DNA of 64,000 nt from Lepas anatifera. Taxonomy: Eukaryota; Arthropoda; Thecostraca; Lepadidae. The notes beneath the pieces were generated by a model. The model was not told where the DNA came from. It saw nothing but the letters and a program-made list of their open reading frames with translations, and searched no databases. The stretch covers positions 38,501 through 102,500 of the forward strand of contig JAOTON010001689.1 of assembly GCA_034440635.1 (NCBI GenBank), given 5' to 3'. Shown here piece after piece: positions 34,244 to 44,439 of the stretch. The position numbers and the translations under genes were made by a program. Every line of letters begins with the position of its first letter. Position 1 is the first letter of the stretch.

Positions 34244-35051
34244 TTAACAAAACTGCAGTAGATTTTTGCCGTTTGTGCGGTGTGCTCTGTCGATGTCACT
34301 CCTTTGCATGTTCACTTCCGGGAAAGTTGCATTGAGCAGCGTCACCAGCGTCTCCTCCACATCCTCCCGCTGGCGTTGTCGAGTCGCTGTAGCCCCACCA
34401 CCGCCGGCTGCTGCCTCCGCCGCTGCTGCGCGGTCCGGCTGCGTTGGTGAGGCACGCCGCCGCCTGCGCGTGGCTGCCGCGGGCCGCTCGTTGCACATCA
34501 ACCGACCGCTCTGAATCCTCTCCTCCGTCCTGACGACCAACTGACTCTGCTTGCGCCACCTCCCCCTCCCCGTCACGGGGTGACCCTGGGCCAGCGACCG
34601 TCCCGGTCGGAGCAGCCCGGGGCGGCGGTGACGTCATAGGCCGGCCGGCCCGAATGACGGGTCCGGAGAACACCAGCGTTGGCTGGCGCGAAACCACTTC
34701 ATTCTGATGGACTCCTCGCTGAAGCTCTCGCACATCTTCTCTATTCTGTAGCTGCTTTTGCATGGCCTCCATCTCTTCATCCTTGCGGTTAGTGTGATCT
34801 TCGAGATCCTTCACACGGTCACGAAGTGAGCTTAGTTCGGCTTTCATGGAATCCGTAATGCCTCTAAATTTGTCTTTCAACTTGTGAACTCTTCTTATAT
34901 CCCCTCCATCGTCTTTGATGGCTTCCATGTCTCCGTTCTCTCGTGACTCACCCGAAACACGGCGCCGCTTCTGGGGACTGGCGGATCTTGGCTGTAGTGG
35001 TTGGATTTTCTGCTCAACGAAACCCTTGCCCTTTTTCACATGTGACATCAC
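34244..35051 (-). pseudogene. LINE ORF1 (coiled coil plus nucleic-acid-binding C-terminal part), frameshifted
   Basis: From ATG 35051: MMSHVKKGKGFVEQKIQPLQ, then RSASPQKRRRVSGESRENGD (basic), a coiled coil (KDKFRGITDSMKAELSSLRD, RVKDLEDHTNRKDEEMEAMQ), and a Pro/Gly-rich linker (VFSGPVIRAGRPMTSPPPR). After a frameshift near 34500, another frame continues REDVEETLVTLLNATFPEVN and SDIDRAHRTNGKN, which resembles the DIxxAHRL segment of L1/Tx1-like ORF1s (compare DIQVAHRLESDSK at about 19320). Reading beyond this falls into the 47-bp minisatellite, so the rest of the element is lost. It overlaps the end of duplication copy 2. Confidence 0.65.
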
Positions 35052-35186
35052 AACTAAAAAAGCCGGTCACCCTATCTACATCAGCACCTTTCATTTGTTT
35101 TCATCAAAATCCAGTCTTCGGCGTCCGCGCTCTCACAAAAAACCTGACACGGCCGGGTCGGAGCGAGCCCCGGACACGTCCGCACG

Positions 35187-35459
35187 CAGGGGCGTAGCCA
35201 AGGGGGCAGGGATAGCCACCCCTCCCTGAGGGCCCGAAGGGTCCCCCTGAGGATACGAGCCGCGCGAAGCGCGGATTGCCCACACTATGCTCTGTAGCCA
35301 AATTTGACATTTTATACCAGATAGGGCTCTCTTAAGCCCTCTTCAGCACTCTATTTTGTAACAAGCAGGGTCCTTTTTACCCATCAGGGCCCTTTTGGCG
35401 GTCGCAGGGGCCCTTTTCGGGGTGCCACCTCCCTGAGCGAAATCCTGGCTACGCCCCTG
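35187..35459. mobile_element. hAT-type MITE, 273 bp, with 8-bp target duplication
   Basis: Ends CAGGGGCGTAGCCAAGG and ATCCTGGCTACGCCCCTG are inverted repeats. TCCGCACG occurs at 35179-35186 and again at 35460-35467, an exact 8-bp target duplication. CAG...CTG ends plus 8-bp duplications are hAT hallmarks. Confidence 0.93.
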
Positions 35460-35631
35460 TCCGCACGCCACCAGTGCTCAGGCGAGACTCAGGGTTCGCC
35501 CCTTGGGCAATTCCTGGACCCGCCTCTAGCCGGACTGGGGCTTCTTGAAAAATAGTCGCAAGCGTTCCTTTTACTAAGAGAGGGTGTTCTAAATTTTAAA
35601 CGGAGCATTTCCAATTAGGGGTCTTTGTTCC

Positions 35632-35904
35632 CAGGGGCGTAGCCAAGGGGGGGCGGCAGGGACAGCCACCCCCCCTGAGGACCTGAAGAACCCCTGAGGA
35701 CATGAGCCGCGCGACGCGCGGCTCGCCAGCACTACGCTCAGTGGCTAACTTTGGCATTTGATACCAGATAGGACCCTCTTAAGCCCTCTTCAGCACTCTA
35801 TTCGGTAACAAGCAGGGCCCTTTTTACCCATCAGGACCCTTTAGGCGCTGTCGCAGGGGCCCTTTTCGGGGCGCCCCCCGATCGAAATCCTGGCTACGCC
35901 CCTG
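35632..35904. mobile_element. hAT-type MITE, 273 bp, second copy with its own target duplication
   Basis: Same family and length as 35187-35459, same orientation. TTTGTTCC at 35624-35631 and 35905-35912 is an exact 8-bp duplication. Confidence 0.93.
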
Positions 35905-35912
35905 TTTGTTCC

Positions 35913-36810
35913 CAGCATTGGGAACGTAGCTATTATCGGGAACTCTGACCGGTTTCCGCCACTCCTATGACTTCGACAGGAAAAAGATTCGGCTTGCCCC
36001 GCCAAGATGTACTGGGCGTTCCTGCACCTATGATGTCCTGGATTCGAATGCCGAGTTCACTGAAACTAGAAATGCCGACGCGGGTTTCTGCTGAGTGGAG
36101 AAGGGCTGAGGCCCAACCAAACAGAAACAATGAATGGGGGGCAGACATTTGCAACGCATGTTTGTGTCGCACGACTGCGACGAACAGTGAAATATACCAA
36201 CTTACACATCCCTCCTATGAATTGTGATGCTGAATGCAACGATGGCTGCATTCAATTCTGCCTCTTTCTACCCTTACTTACCTGCAATCCATAGCTGTCT
36301 GTCCATCCATTCAATTTCCGCTCATGCAATGCAACAGCGTAAAAAACCCATTCATCCAAGCGCTTCAATCATTTTGACTCACCTTCTCCGGCAGAAGCAA
36401 TTAATTGAGGACGAATCCCGTTCAGCTGTTTGCCGTATTTTTTCACTTGAGAACGATACACAGTTCCCAAGAAACACTTCTCTGGCCCGCCCAATCCCTC
36501 CCCGCCACGTACCACGTGTGCCTCATAAACGCCTCCGCGCGCCACGTGCATGGAAGCTTTTTTGCGCGGTCCCGCTGCTCGCTGCCATCGGACATTTTGG
36601 GAATGTACCAGGAAGTATCTTTTAGGCAGGGTTGGCTAGGTTTTTAGTTAGATTTTTATGAGGCGTTCTGTGCAAAGCACTTTTACCCGTCTCTTAAGTG
36701 AGTGAGAGAATTTTGCGGGAAGTTTTGCTTAAATGTGGCAGAACAAATTGGCGAAGCTTATTTCAAGGAATGGGTCGCGAAGTGTAGCAACCCTTGCGAG
36801 GGTAGGGGAT
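35913..36810. other. Non-coding gap
   Basis: No gene or repeat recognised; the open frames here have no recognisable domain. Confidence 0.45.
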
Positions 36811-36818
36811 TGCTACGG

Positions 36819-37083
36819 CATAGGCGGATCCAGGATTGCCGATCGGGGGGCACCTTCCCGGGGGAGCGCCATCCGGACCGGGGGGCGCCATCCGGACCAG
36901 GGGGCGCCACTTATGACCGGCAAAAGCTATCATGTGGGCGCCAAATCCTATCGGTGGGAGCAGACTTTCGCATCCGGGGGGGCTGGGAAGCGACATTTCA
37001 GGGGGCGCCATCGACCTTTCAGGGGGCGCCGAGGGTCGATCGGGGGGGGCACGTGCCCCCTTGCCCCCCTGGATCCGCCTATG
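36819..37083. mobile_element. hAT-type MITE, 265 bp, CATAGGCGGATCC family
   Basis: Left end CATAGGCGGATCCAGG and right end CCTGGATCCGCCTATG are perfect inverted repeats. TGCTACGG flanks both sides (36811-36818 and 37084-37091), an exact 8-bp target duplication. The inside has GGGGGCGCCATCCGGACC-type short repeats. Confidence 0.93.
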
Positions 37084-37091
37084 TGCTACGG

Positions 37092-37989
37092 CAGAGGTGC
37101 CGAGACTGGTTGTTGGGGCACAGCTAGGATTTGAAAGGGTAGGTACGTGAAGAGGCTTGCCATCGCAAAAGTGATTTTTTAGTTTTGTTCCCTGTTGTTG
37201 AATGACCGTTTTGATTACATTTCTCTCGTTCCTCCATTGGAAAATAATAATTTTAGGGTTTTAGGCACGGTAGGGGACTCTTTAAGGGCCTTGCCAGGAA
37301 GGGTATCTAAGCCTACGGTTCCTATAGATACGGTTCGGACATGACAGCCAGCTGACTGCCTGATTTGGCAGCACGTTGAGGATATGGCAGTATTTTGAAG
37401 GGTTTTGTTCAAGATAACTTTAATTTTGCTAGCATAAGGTAGAATGCAGCGTTTTGATTGGGTAATCGAAACGTTTGAAACAGAATTCTGAAGGAATTAT
37501 CATGAAGTTCATCGTGGATTTTCTTTGTTATAAAAGCGCTTTAGAGACTAAAAGCTGCACCCAGAAGATAGCCTAATCAATTTTACATACAAAAATATAT
37601 ATATACCCTTAAGCACCACTTACATTTTCCAACTGGCCCGTGCCCCAAACCCCTGCAAACAGTCCTATTGGAATTACATGTTAAATTTTGCTGCCAAAAA
37701 AACTGTTAGAACCAGAAGTGGAACCTTCAAAACCCCCAGAACTCTAGAGAGGTATCTCATGTCCGCCCCCTGATCTAAGCCGTACCAGACTAGACCACAG
37801 TTTAGCAAAGGATGATTGGCGGATTCAGGGCGGCGGATCGATGATGTATCTGTCTGTGGCATGGACTGCTCCAATGCGGAGGGAGGGGGAGAGATGAAAA
37901 GGACGATCACCCCCCTAAGGTTCGTAGAGCCGACCTTGTAAATGTCGGGCATCCTGAACTCCCTTGAAATAAGAGAACTGTGTGGTAGG
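37092..37989. other. Non-coding gap
   Basis: AT-rich, no gene or repeat recognised. Confidence 0.45.
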
Positions 37990-38230
37990 ACAAAAGCGGA
38001 TTCAGGATTTCCAATGGTGGACCTTTGCGGGGGCGCCATCCGGACCACTTTTCATGCGGCGGCACCACTTTTTGGCCGGAAAAACCCATCAGGTGAGCAA
38101 AAAATCCTACCGGTTCACTGATTTTCATATTCTGGGGAAGCAGTATCTTAGAAGGCGCTGTGACCATTTCAGGGGGCGTCGAGGATCGATCGGGGGGGCA
38201 CCTGCCTCCTTTGCCCCTGGATCAAACTAA
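37990..38230. mobile_element. Degenerate hAT-type MITE, CATAGGCGGATCC family
   Basis: AAGCGGATTCAGGATTTCC at the left and TTTGCCCCTGGATCAAAC at the right match the ends of 36819-37083 with changes. The interior shares GGGGGCGCCATCCGGACCA and AGGGGGCGTCGAGGATCGAT-type segments. No clear target duplication. Confidence 0.75.
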
Positions 38231-38955
38231 TTAAGAGTCAGCATTCAATCTGCCGTGCTCTGAGACTCCAATCCCGGCCAAACGTGTCACGTCACTGTCA
38301 CCCCTGTCACCAGGGCCTCCCGCAGAGACACCAATTACAGCCACAATTTCTTTGCGAGACCGGACTGTTGGTACAGACACCCAGTTTAGTCTCTCAGGGG
38401 GCCCTTCACCAGCTCATGGGCCCCGAGGCTAAGACAGAAACCTCTTACAAAATCAATTTTCAGTGGGCCCAAGGCCAGTTCAATCAGCCCAGCACCAGTT
38501 AAGGAGCTAAGCCCAGCCCGGAGGCTAAGGACTCCCTTTTCATCGTAAATTTTAGGCTGAATTTTTCGTTCAGTGACTGAACGCATCTCCACCAACAAAT
38601 GACCTCTACCCGCCAGTGGACACGTCCCGCGAGGCACAGAGGTGAGAGAGCACAGTCCGGATGACGCTGGAGCGCAGCGGTGGGGGGGGTAGCATAGGGG
38701 GATTTTATACCTACCAGCGGCGTCGACGCAGAATTTTTACTGTTAGACGGATGAATCTCAGACTCGCCGATGACCACGGGAGTGGGTGGGGGTGCAAATT
38801 TTGAGCACGCTAGCTGTCTGAAAGCGCTCAACATATGTACGTAAAACCACACAGGTAGGAGGGAAAAAGACCCAAAATTTGGGGGAACGTCCCACGACTC
38901 CCCGAGTAACTAGACGCGTCCCCTCTCTCAGCGCTCATGCCCAGGTGTGACGTGG
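38231..38955. other. Non-coding gap
   Basis: No gene recognised. Confidence 0.4.
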
Positions 38956-39080
38956 AGGGATGCTTTTGGCGTGGGGGAAGCGCATTCAACTTCCACGCCG
39001 CTGACCCGGGTTCAAACCCGGGGCGGGTGTTCTGCAAATGCGTTTCCGATCCCCCTAGCGCCCTCCCAACAGTGACAGCT
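38956..39080 (+). repeat. tRNA-derived SINE-like sequence
   Basis: An A-box-like TGGCGTGGGGG (38967-38977) and a B-box GGTTCAAACCC (39009-39019) inside a CCCGGGTTCAAACCCGGG stem-loop look like the head of a tRNA-derived SINE. The A box has one mismatch to consensus. No working tRNA cloverleaf was found. The stretch to 39608 shows nothing else. Confidence 0.5.
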
Positions 39081-39608
39081 GACGACGCCACACGACCGCA
39101 GAAACAGGTGCGCCGTTACATTCCCAGGCTGCTGCCACGTGCGTAGAGGTGAGGTGGCGCGGTCCCCGTTCAAGTTGCCTGGCATTTTGCGGCGGTGACG
39201 TCATCGCCGCGATGCCGCAGGCGTTTTGCGGCTTGAAGTATTGGCAAACTGGGTATATTTGGCATGGTCAGTAAAGCTTGCAAATGATTGAAAGACGTCA
39301 AAAATGGCTTAGTTGACAAGTTTCATCATATTTCTAGCCAGTACAGAGTTCTGCAGCCCTAAGACCGCCCTGCGGGAACTTCAGGGGCTTTTCTCGCAGT
39401 GAAGTTCCGTTGCTCTGAAGAGTCATTATCAGTGTAATAGCTTTGTAATTTCATCCTTCACGTCATCGTTACTTAGATGAAAATACGAAGTACGGGTCTT
39501 TCCAATGGAGGTTTCTTAGTGAGACGAATAAATTGTTTGAGGAAGCGCGCGGTCGCGGGTCCAGGGCTTATTTTGGGGAGGCTAGAAAACTCAAACCTCC
39601 CCCACTGG

Positions 39609-39751
39609 CAGTGGCGGATACAAGGGGACTAGGGCTCGAGCCCCCCCATGTTAGTGTCTAGTAAATGCATAGGCCGATGCTGATGTAATGCAATGGCGAG
39701 GAGGCTCGAACCCCCTTGCCCATACCCGAAAAAGTCCTGTACCCGCCACTG
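39609..39751. mobile_element. Short MITE, CAGTGGCGGATAC family, copy 1
   Basis: CAGTGGCGGATACAAGG at the left pairs with GTCCTGTACCCGCCACTG at the right. It shares interior words (TGCATAG, GCAATGGCG, GGCTCGA and CCCCCC) with 45074-45239 and 50039-50180. No convincing target duplication. Confidence 0.75.
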
Positions 39752-39874
39752 TCCCCCGCCATAGCCTCCGAACAGCCTTTGCTTATACAGATATTGGTAG
39801 ACATTTCGGAGGGGTACCCTCGAAATTTAGGAGGCTCGTGAGCCCCACAACCTCCTTATATCTGCCACTGGTAC

Positions 39875-40120
39875 CATAGGTGGATCCAGGGGACAAAGCC
39901 CGGGCGGGTGTCCCCCGATGGGCCGTCGAGGTCACACCTAAAATGGTCACAGCGCCTCCTGAAAGGTCGATGGCGCCACCTGAAATGTCGCTTCCCACCC
40001 CGCCCCCTCCACAGGATGCGGAAAGCAGCGCCCGCCGATAGGATTTGGCGCCCACCTGATGGGTTTTGCCAGCCAAAAATGGCGCCCCCTGGTCCGAACG
40101 AAGCCCCCTGGTCTGGATAT
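39875..40120. mobile_element. hAT-type MITE, CATAGGCGGATCC family, left half of a split copy
   Basis: Starts CATAGGTGGATCCAGG and reads in the opposite direction to 36819-37083. It stops at 40120 where a 3.2 kb element starts. The other half is at 43292-43362. The flanks ACTGGTAC (39867-39874) and ACTAGTGC (43363-43370) match at 6 of 8 positions, as expected for an old target duplication. Confidence 0.82.
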
Positions 40121-40875
40121 CCCAGCTAACATGCCCAGGTGGGGCCCACATGGGCATTTGATGGGCATGGTGGGCTAGATGGGCCATGGGCTAGAGGTGG
40201 GCAAATTCATGGGCCGGAGGTGGGCCCCACATGTGGCTAGCCCATATTATGAACATGATCAAAATTATCTAAATGTCTCATCTTCGATACATTTGTAAAT
40301 ACTTAACACTCTCAAGCTTATCTAAAGCATTGATTGTATGGATGAGCATGCATGGGCTGAACATGGGTGATAGATGGGCAACCCATATAGTGGGTTGAAG
40401 TTGGGGCATATCTGGGCTGCCCACATTTGTGTCTTTAAAGAAAGAACTATTTGTAGGTATATGCTATTGTAGTGTTAATACTGAAGTATGGGGGGAAATT
40501 GGTGTAAATAAGCCAAGCGGAGAGCTATACTGTATAGATCTCTATGGTTGAAATACTCTAAATTAATTTCGGTTGGGCTCGAAACTTCTTTTCCGCGGAG
40601 GATCCCCACGCTGGCAATTACGTCTCCAAGCTACCGAGTGCACGAGAACAAACAAATGAAAAAATATTAGCTGTTGCATATTGAATCTTTCTATTTTGCT
40701 TCTGAAGTTAAAGGTTTGACAGTGCATAATATTTCATTGGCATAAAGCGCAAATCTATTTCATAAATATTAGTGTTAGGAATCAGGTTTTCGAGCTCATC
40801 ATTATTAAAGTGCTAAATATCTGCATAAACATTCCATATTCACATTTATTTATTTTCAATACTTTAGAAATTTTC

Positions 40876-41036
40876 AGAGACAATGACAGGCGAACCAGGT
40901 GAAGACAAGCTGGCAATCAGGTGCAATTTCAGCTTTCATTGGCATCGGCGCGTGCATCACGCTTCCAGCGCGGACCGAGGGCTGCAACGGCGGGGTGTGG
41001 TGCACGGCGTCACCACCGGCACCGGCGGCGACCCAG
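40876..41036 (+). CDS. Candidate exon of unknown gene inside the CCCAG element
   Basis: A GC-rich island between a strong acceptor (TACTTTAGAAATTTTCAG) and a donor (GACCCAG then GTAGGC). One frame is open throughout and starts TMTGEPGEDKLAIRCNFSFH; it ends VVHGVTTGTGGDP. No family recognised. It could be captured host sequence, an exon of a lost transposase, or chance. Confidence 0.25.
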
Positions 41037-41383
41037 GTAGGCTCCGTACTTTGAATGTCGGCCGCAGGAGCCCCGAATTATATCTCCGTCATTGTTCTCG
41101 TTGTGGAAAGTGTGTTGTTGCCCCTTCACCCGCTTGAGGTACATACCTAGCCAACTCTGGATCCATCATCGGGTCCCGACTAGGGACCCGATGATGGATC
41201 TTCCTCCGAAGCTGCTCCGTCGCGTGCTCGGTTTCTGTTCCTGGGGACCTGCCTGCCATTTCCATATTTATATTTTCATAATTCTAACATACCTAATTCA
41301 TATCATGCCTTAAACTCTCCCCCTCTCTCTCGTGTGTGTGCACGTGTGCGTGCGAGCATACGTACTTGATTCCGAGCGTTTAT

Positions 41384-42383
41384 TCCTCGCCCCACCGGGG
41401 TCATCGATGGCCCCCTAAGGTTTTTTTCCGGGATAGCAGAAAAACGACGTCGCGCAGCACCGCGGTTGCTGGCTCTACTTCTCATCAAATCATTTTCCCA
41501 CCATCCCTTAAATTTTTTACCCCGGGGCACCCAACGTCAGGTCATCAGGCGAGGTCAACCAAGGTCACCTAATTTCAACTTTTTGAGCTCTATAAGAGCT
41601 ACGTTTCATAATTGATCGATTTGAAACTTCCTACACTTCATGACCCCTCTAGGTCCTACAAGGTGTATATCCGGGATTTTTCGATTTCGTGACCTGAGGT
41701 CAGGCCACGAGGTGACCTCTCCCAGTGAAAATGCATGGGAAAAGCTGTGTTATGATCTAAAAGTCACAAAAACGATTGGAAATGCTCGGCATGCTCAGAA
41801 AAGCATTCTTGGACCCCTTTTACGGATTCCAGGGGCCATATTTGCCCTTTGAACTCTCCAAGGTCATCCAAGGTCACCAGGGGTTAAAAACAGTATTTTG
41901 ACAATAACTTTTGACCTAATTAAGCTTAGAACGCTCAATCAAACACCATCGTGTATGTCTTGTTGCTGGCTTTCATTTGATATACGACAAAGTCATTTTC
42001 TGACCTGTTGTGACCTCAGGTCATATTAGGTCACGAGGTGACCCCTGGAGGTTAAACCACTGGCGGGAGGTCCTTACGCTCCACATAGCGGAAAAAGGAC
42101 TGACAATTTTCTATCAAATGTACTTAACCAGACTTCAATAGCTCTAATAGTATGAAAGTTTTTTATGAGTGAAAATAGCCGATTTTGACCTAATTTGACC
42201 TCTGGAGGTCAAACCATTGACCTGAGCACTAAAACATGCGAAGTAATTGCTTACTGAATTCACACGAGCTTTCTATTGCATTTTGCAGATTTGCGCTAAC
42301 GCCCATATTTTCGGAGTTAGAGGGGGCCATCGATGGCCCCCCGGTGGGGCGAAGGTGGCGCTGGACCCCCGGTGGGGCGCGGG
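41384..42383. mobile_element. TTAA MITE, AGGTCA-rich, 1000 bp, nested
   Basis: Left end TCCTCGCCCCACCGGGG follows TTAT (41380-41383). Right end CCCCGGTGGGGCGCGGG precedes TTAA (42384-42387). Both arms contain CATCGATGGCCCCC. The interior has many GACCT/AGGTC words (41540-41580, 41690-41730, 41860-41890, 42000-42060, 42190-42230). Confidence 0.85.
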
Positions 42384-42614
42384 TTAAGCCTTGCATATTT
42401 GAGTGAAAATAACCGATATTGACCTAACTTGACCTCTGGAGGTCAAACCATTGACCTGAGCGCTTAAACATGCGAGGTAATTTCTTACTGAATTCACGCG
42501 AGCAGTCTAATGCACTTTGCAGATTTGCGCTAACCCCCATATTTTCGGAGTTAGAGGGGACCATCGATGGCCCCCGGTGAGGCGAAGGTGGCGCCGGCCC
42601 CCGGGGGTCCGGAG
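42384..42614. repeat. Duplicated right end of the TTAA MITE
   Basis: About 230 bases repeat 42160-42383 with modest divergence (TGAGTGAAAATA, GAGGTCAAACCATTGACCTG, GATTTGCGCTAAC, CATCGATGGCCCC). They end at a further TTAA (42615-42618). It may be a second, truncated insertion or a local tandem duplication. Confidence 0.85.
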
Positions 42615-43291
42615 TTAAATCACTCAATTTTAACATACTATTGTGTTCGACAGGAGCAACCAACGAAACTCCCTAACTTCTGAAACGACCAAGGGTCAGC
42701 TGGAGACTACCCTTCGGACAATATTACGGGGGCCCAGGATCGGGAAGGAGGCCGCCAACAGAGGATGCCAGCTGGACATAGCCAGTGAACGCCGAGGGGA
42801 TTTTTCGCCTCTCGGAGGAGTGTGCTTAAACACATTTGACATATGTTAATGTGTTGGCTGAAATACATTTGGACAGCTGCAAATATTTTTATGAGCAATG
42901 CTCTGGCGGCAGACAAGGAAATGGATTGGATAAGATCCCTGTTCTGCAAGGCAAGCACCTCTTGTGGGCCAGACCATTTTCACATGGCTCTGCCCACATG
43001 TACTTCACCACGTTACACTTTGCGGGGCTACACCTAATCACTTCTCTGCCCAGATGAGGCCTATGTAGATTTAATTGGCTGGCCCACACTGTGCCCACCT
43101 TGAGCCCATATTGCATGGCCCATATGGGCCCCACATTGGACCCACCTAATACCTACATTGGCCAACCCACATGGGCCCCACCATTTACCCAGGGACAAAT
43201 TAACATGGGGCCCATGTGGGTTGCCCACATGGGGCCCACAAAGTGGCCCATGATGGCCCCACATGGGGCCATCATAGTAATGTTGACTGGG

Positions 43292-43362
43292 CGATGACAC
43301 CCCCTCCCGGGAAGAATGCCCCCGCTCCCACCCCCCGATTGGCAATCCTGGATCCGCCTATG
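43292..43362. mobile_element. hAT-type MITE, CATAGGCGGATCC family, right half of the split copy
   Basis: Ends ATTGGCAATCCTGGATCCGCCTATG; it completes the element begun at 39875. A TA microsatellite follows at 43374-43394. Confidence 0.82.
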
Positions 43363-43394
43363 ACTAGTGCACTGTATATATATATATATATATA

Positions 43395-43764
43395 AACAGC
43401 CCAATTACAATAACTTTGGGTAAAATTTATTCACATTTACGGGTTTCATTGGGGTGAGTCTGAGGCGTAGCCAGGGAATTTTTACGGGGGACAGGAGTGG
43501 TCCGGCAATGATGACAAGGGAGGGGGAAGAGTTGGCACTTGACGGATGTAGGAGACAATGGGGCACTTGGTCCTCCAATAGCCAATGAGGACACATCCCA
43601 CGTCCATGCTGCTTTCGACGCTCATGAATGCAACTGTTAGAGCGATCGACACGCGTTGCACTTAGGCCTTGAGCAGCGGCTATAATCCGGCTCTGAGGAG
43701 CGATCTTTCCTACTATCGTTATTGTTTCCATATTTGCCCAAACCCACTCCCTTCACCCCGTATG
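43395..43764. other. Non-coding gap
   Basis: No gene or repeat recognised. Confidence 0.4.
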
Positions 43765-44074
43765 TCAGCCCTGTTCCAGCTGTCAGCACAGTTTTGTCAG
43801 TAGGACCTCCAACCTCTCCTCCAGAAAAGTAACATCAGCGCCATAATCACCTCTTGTTTGTGCTAAGCAAAGGGAACTCAAATCTTTAAACCATTAAAAA
43901 TATTAGGCTGCACTTCGTGCACTTACGGTTTTTCATCAGCACAAACAGCAGGCCGTCAGCCCGTAAAACCTCTATAACTAGTTCCCGGGGAGAGGCTACA
44001 GTCCTGTGACGTAGGCGCAACGCGGCCCGCTGATTGGTGCTGACAAAACTGTGCTGATAGGTGGAACAGGGCTG
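43765..44074. repeat. Inverted-repeat (foldback) element, arms about 36 bp
   Basis: The left arm 43765-43802 (TCAGCCCTGTTCC, GTCAGCACAGTTTTGTCAGT) is matched in inverted form at 44039-44074 (GCTGACAAAACTGTGCTGAT, GGAACAGGGCTG) with about three mismatches. No coding content lies between the arms. It could be a MITE whose outer ends I did not resolve. Confidence 0.8.
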
Positions 44075-44377
44075 TCGTTTCACTGTTTTTTTTCTCACTC
44101 GGTCCTGTAATTTTTCTCTTTTACAGTGTTGCGGCTCAGTAAAAACCGTATTAGGATTGCCAGACTAGTATATTTTTAGTATAACATACCAAAGCTACTA
44201 GATTTGTCAATATGTTTCACTTCGCAGACATTAAAGTGTAAAAAAGTGTATTCTATGGCTCTTTTCTTAAATATCTAAACCTATTTATCCAAAAAGCTTA
44301 AATTTTAACCCTCAAAATAAGGAGATGTTTTCTTTCTTAGTGGATACCAAGAAAACAACCAAAATTTTACTAGTAGA

Positions 44378-44432
44378 AAACTTGAACCAACCTGGGATTC
44401 TAGGGCCTTGAGGTGGCGGTCTACTGAGCTAT
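44378..44432 (-). repeat. tRNA-like sequence (probable SINE head)
   Basis: The minus strand has an A-box-like TAGCTCAGTAG (about 44421-44431) and a B-box-like GGTTCAAGTTT (44378-44388) at tRNA-like spacing. The stems are not convincing for a true tRNA. Confidence 0.4.
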
Positions 44433-44439
44433 GTATTTC

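Larger units (their letters stand above)
30126..34408 (+). repeat. Tandem segmental duplication, copy 2
   Basis: Counterpart of 25749-29843. It carries a nested MITE (30430-31622) missing from copy 1, where the empty TTAA is at 26072-26075, and lacks the 26869-27745 MITE. Confidence 0.93.
40121..43291. mobile_element. 3.17 kb element with CCCAG...CTGGG ends, inserted in a hAT-type MITE
   Basis: Left end CCCAGCTAACATGCCCAGG and right end TAATGTTGACTGGG are inverted relatives (CCCAGYYAACAT). Both sub-terminal regions (about 40130-40420 and 43060-43280) are full of GGGCCCACATGGG-like short words. No transposase was found; the interior holds a TTAA MITE, a possible exon (40876-41036) and unassigned sequence. 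The target duplication is unclear: GGAT/CGAT at the junctions is only a weak hint. The superfamily is not identified. Confidence 0.75.

Noticed and set aside
34915..35310. Open frames across the hAT MITE and its flank
   Set aside because: They run through the MITE ends and target duplication; no domain.
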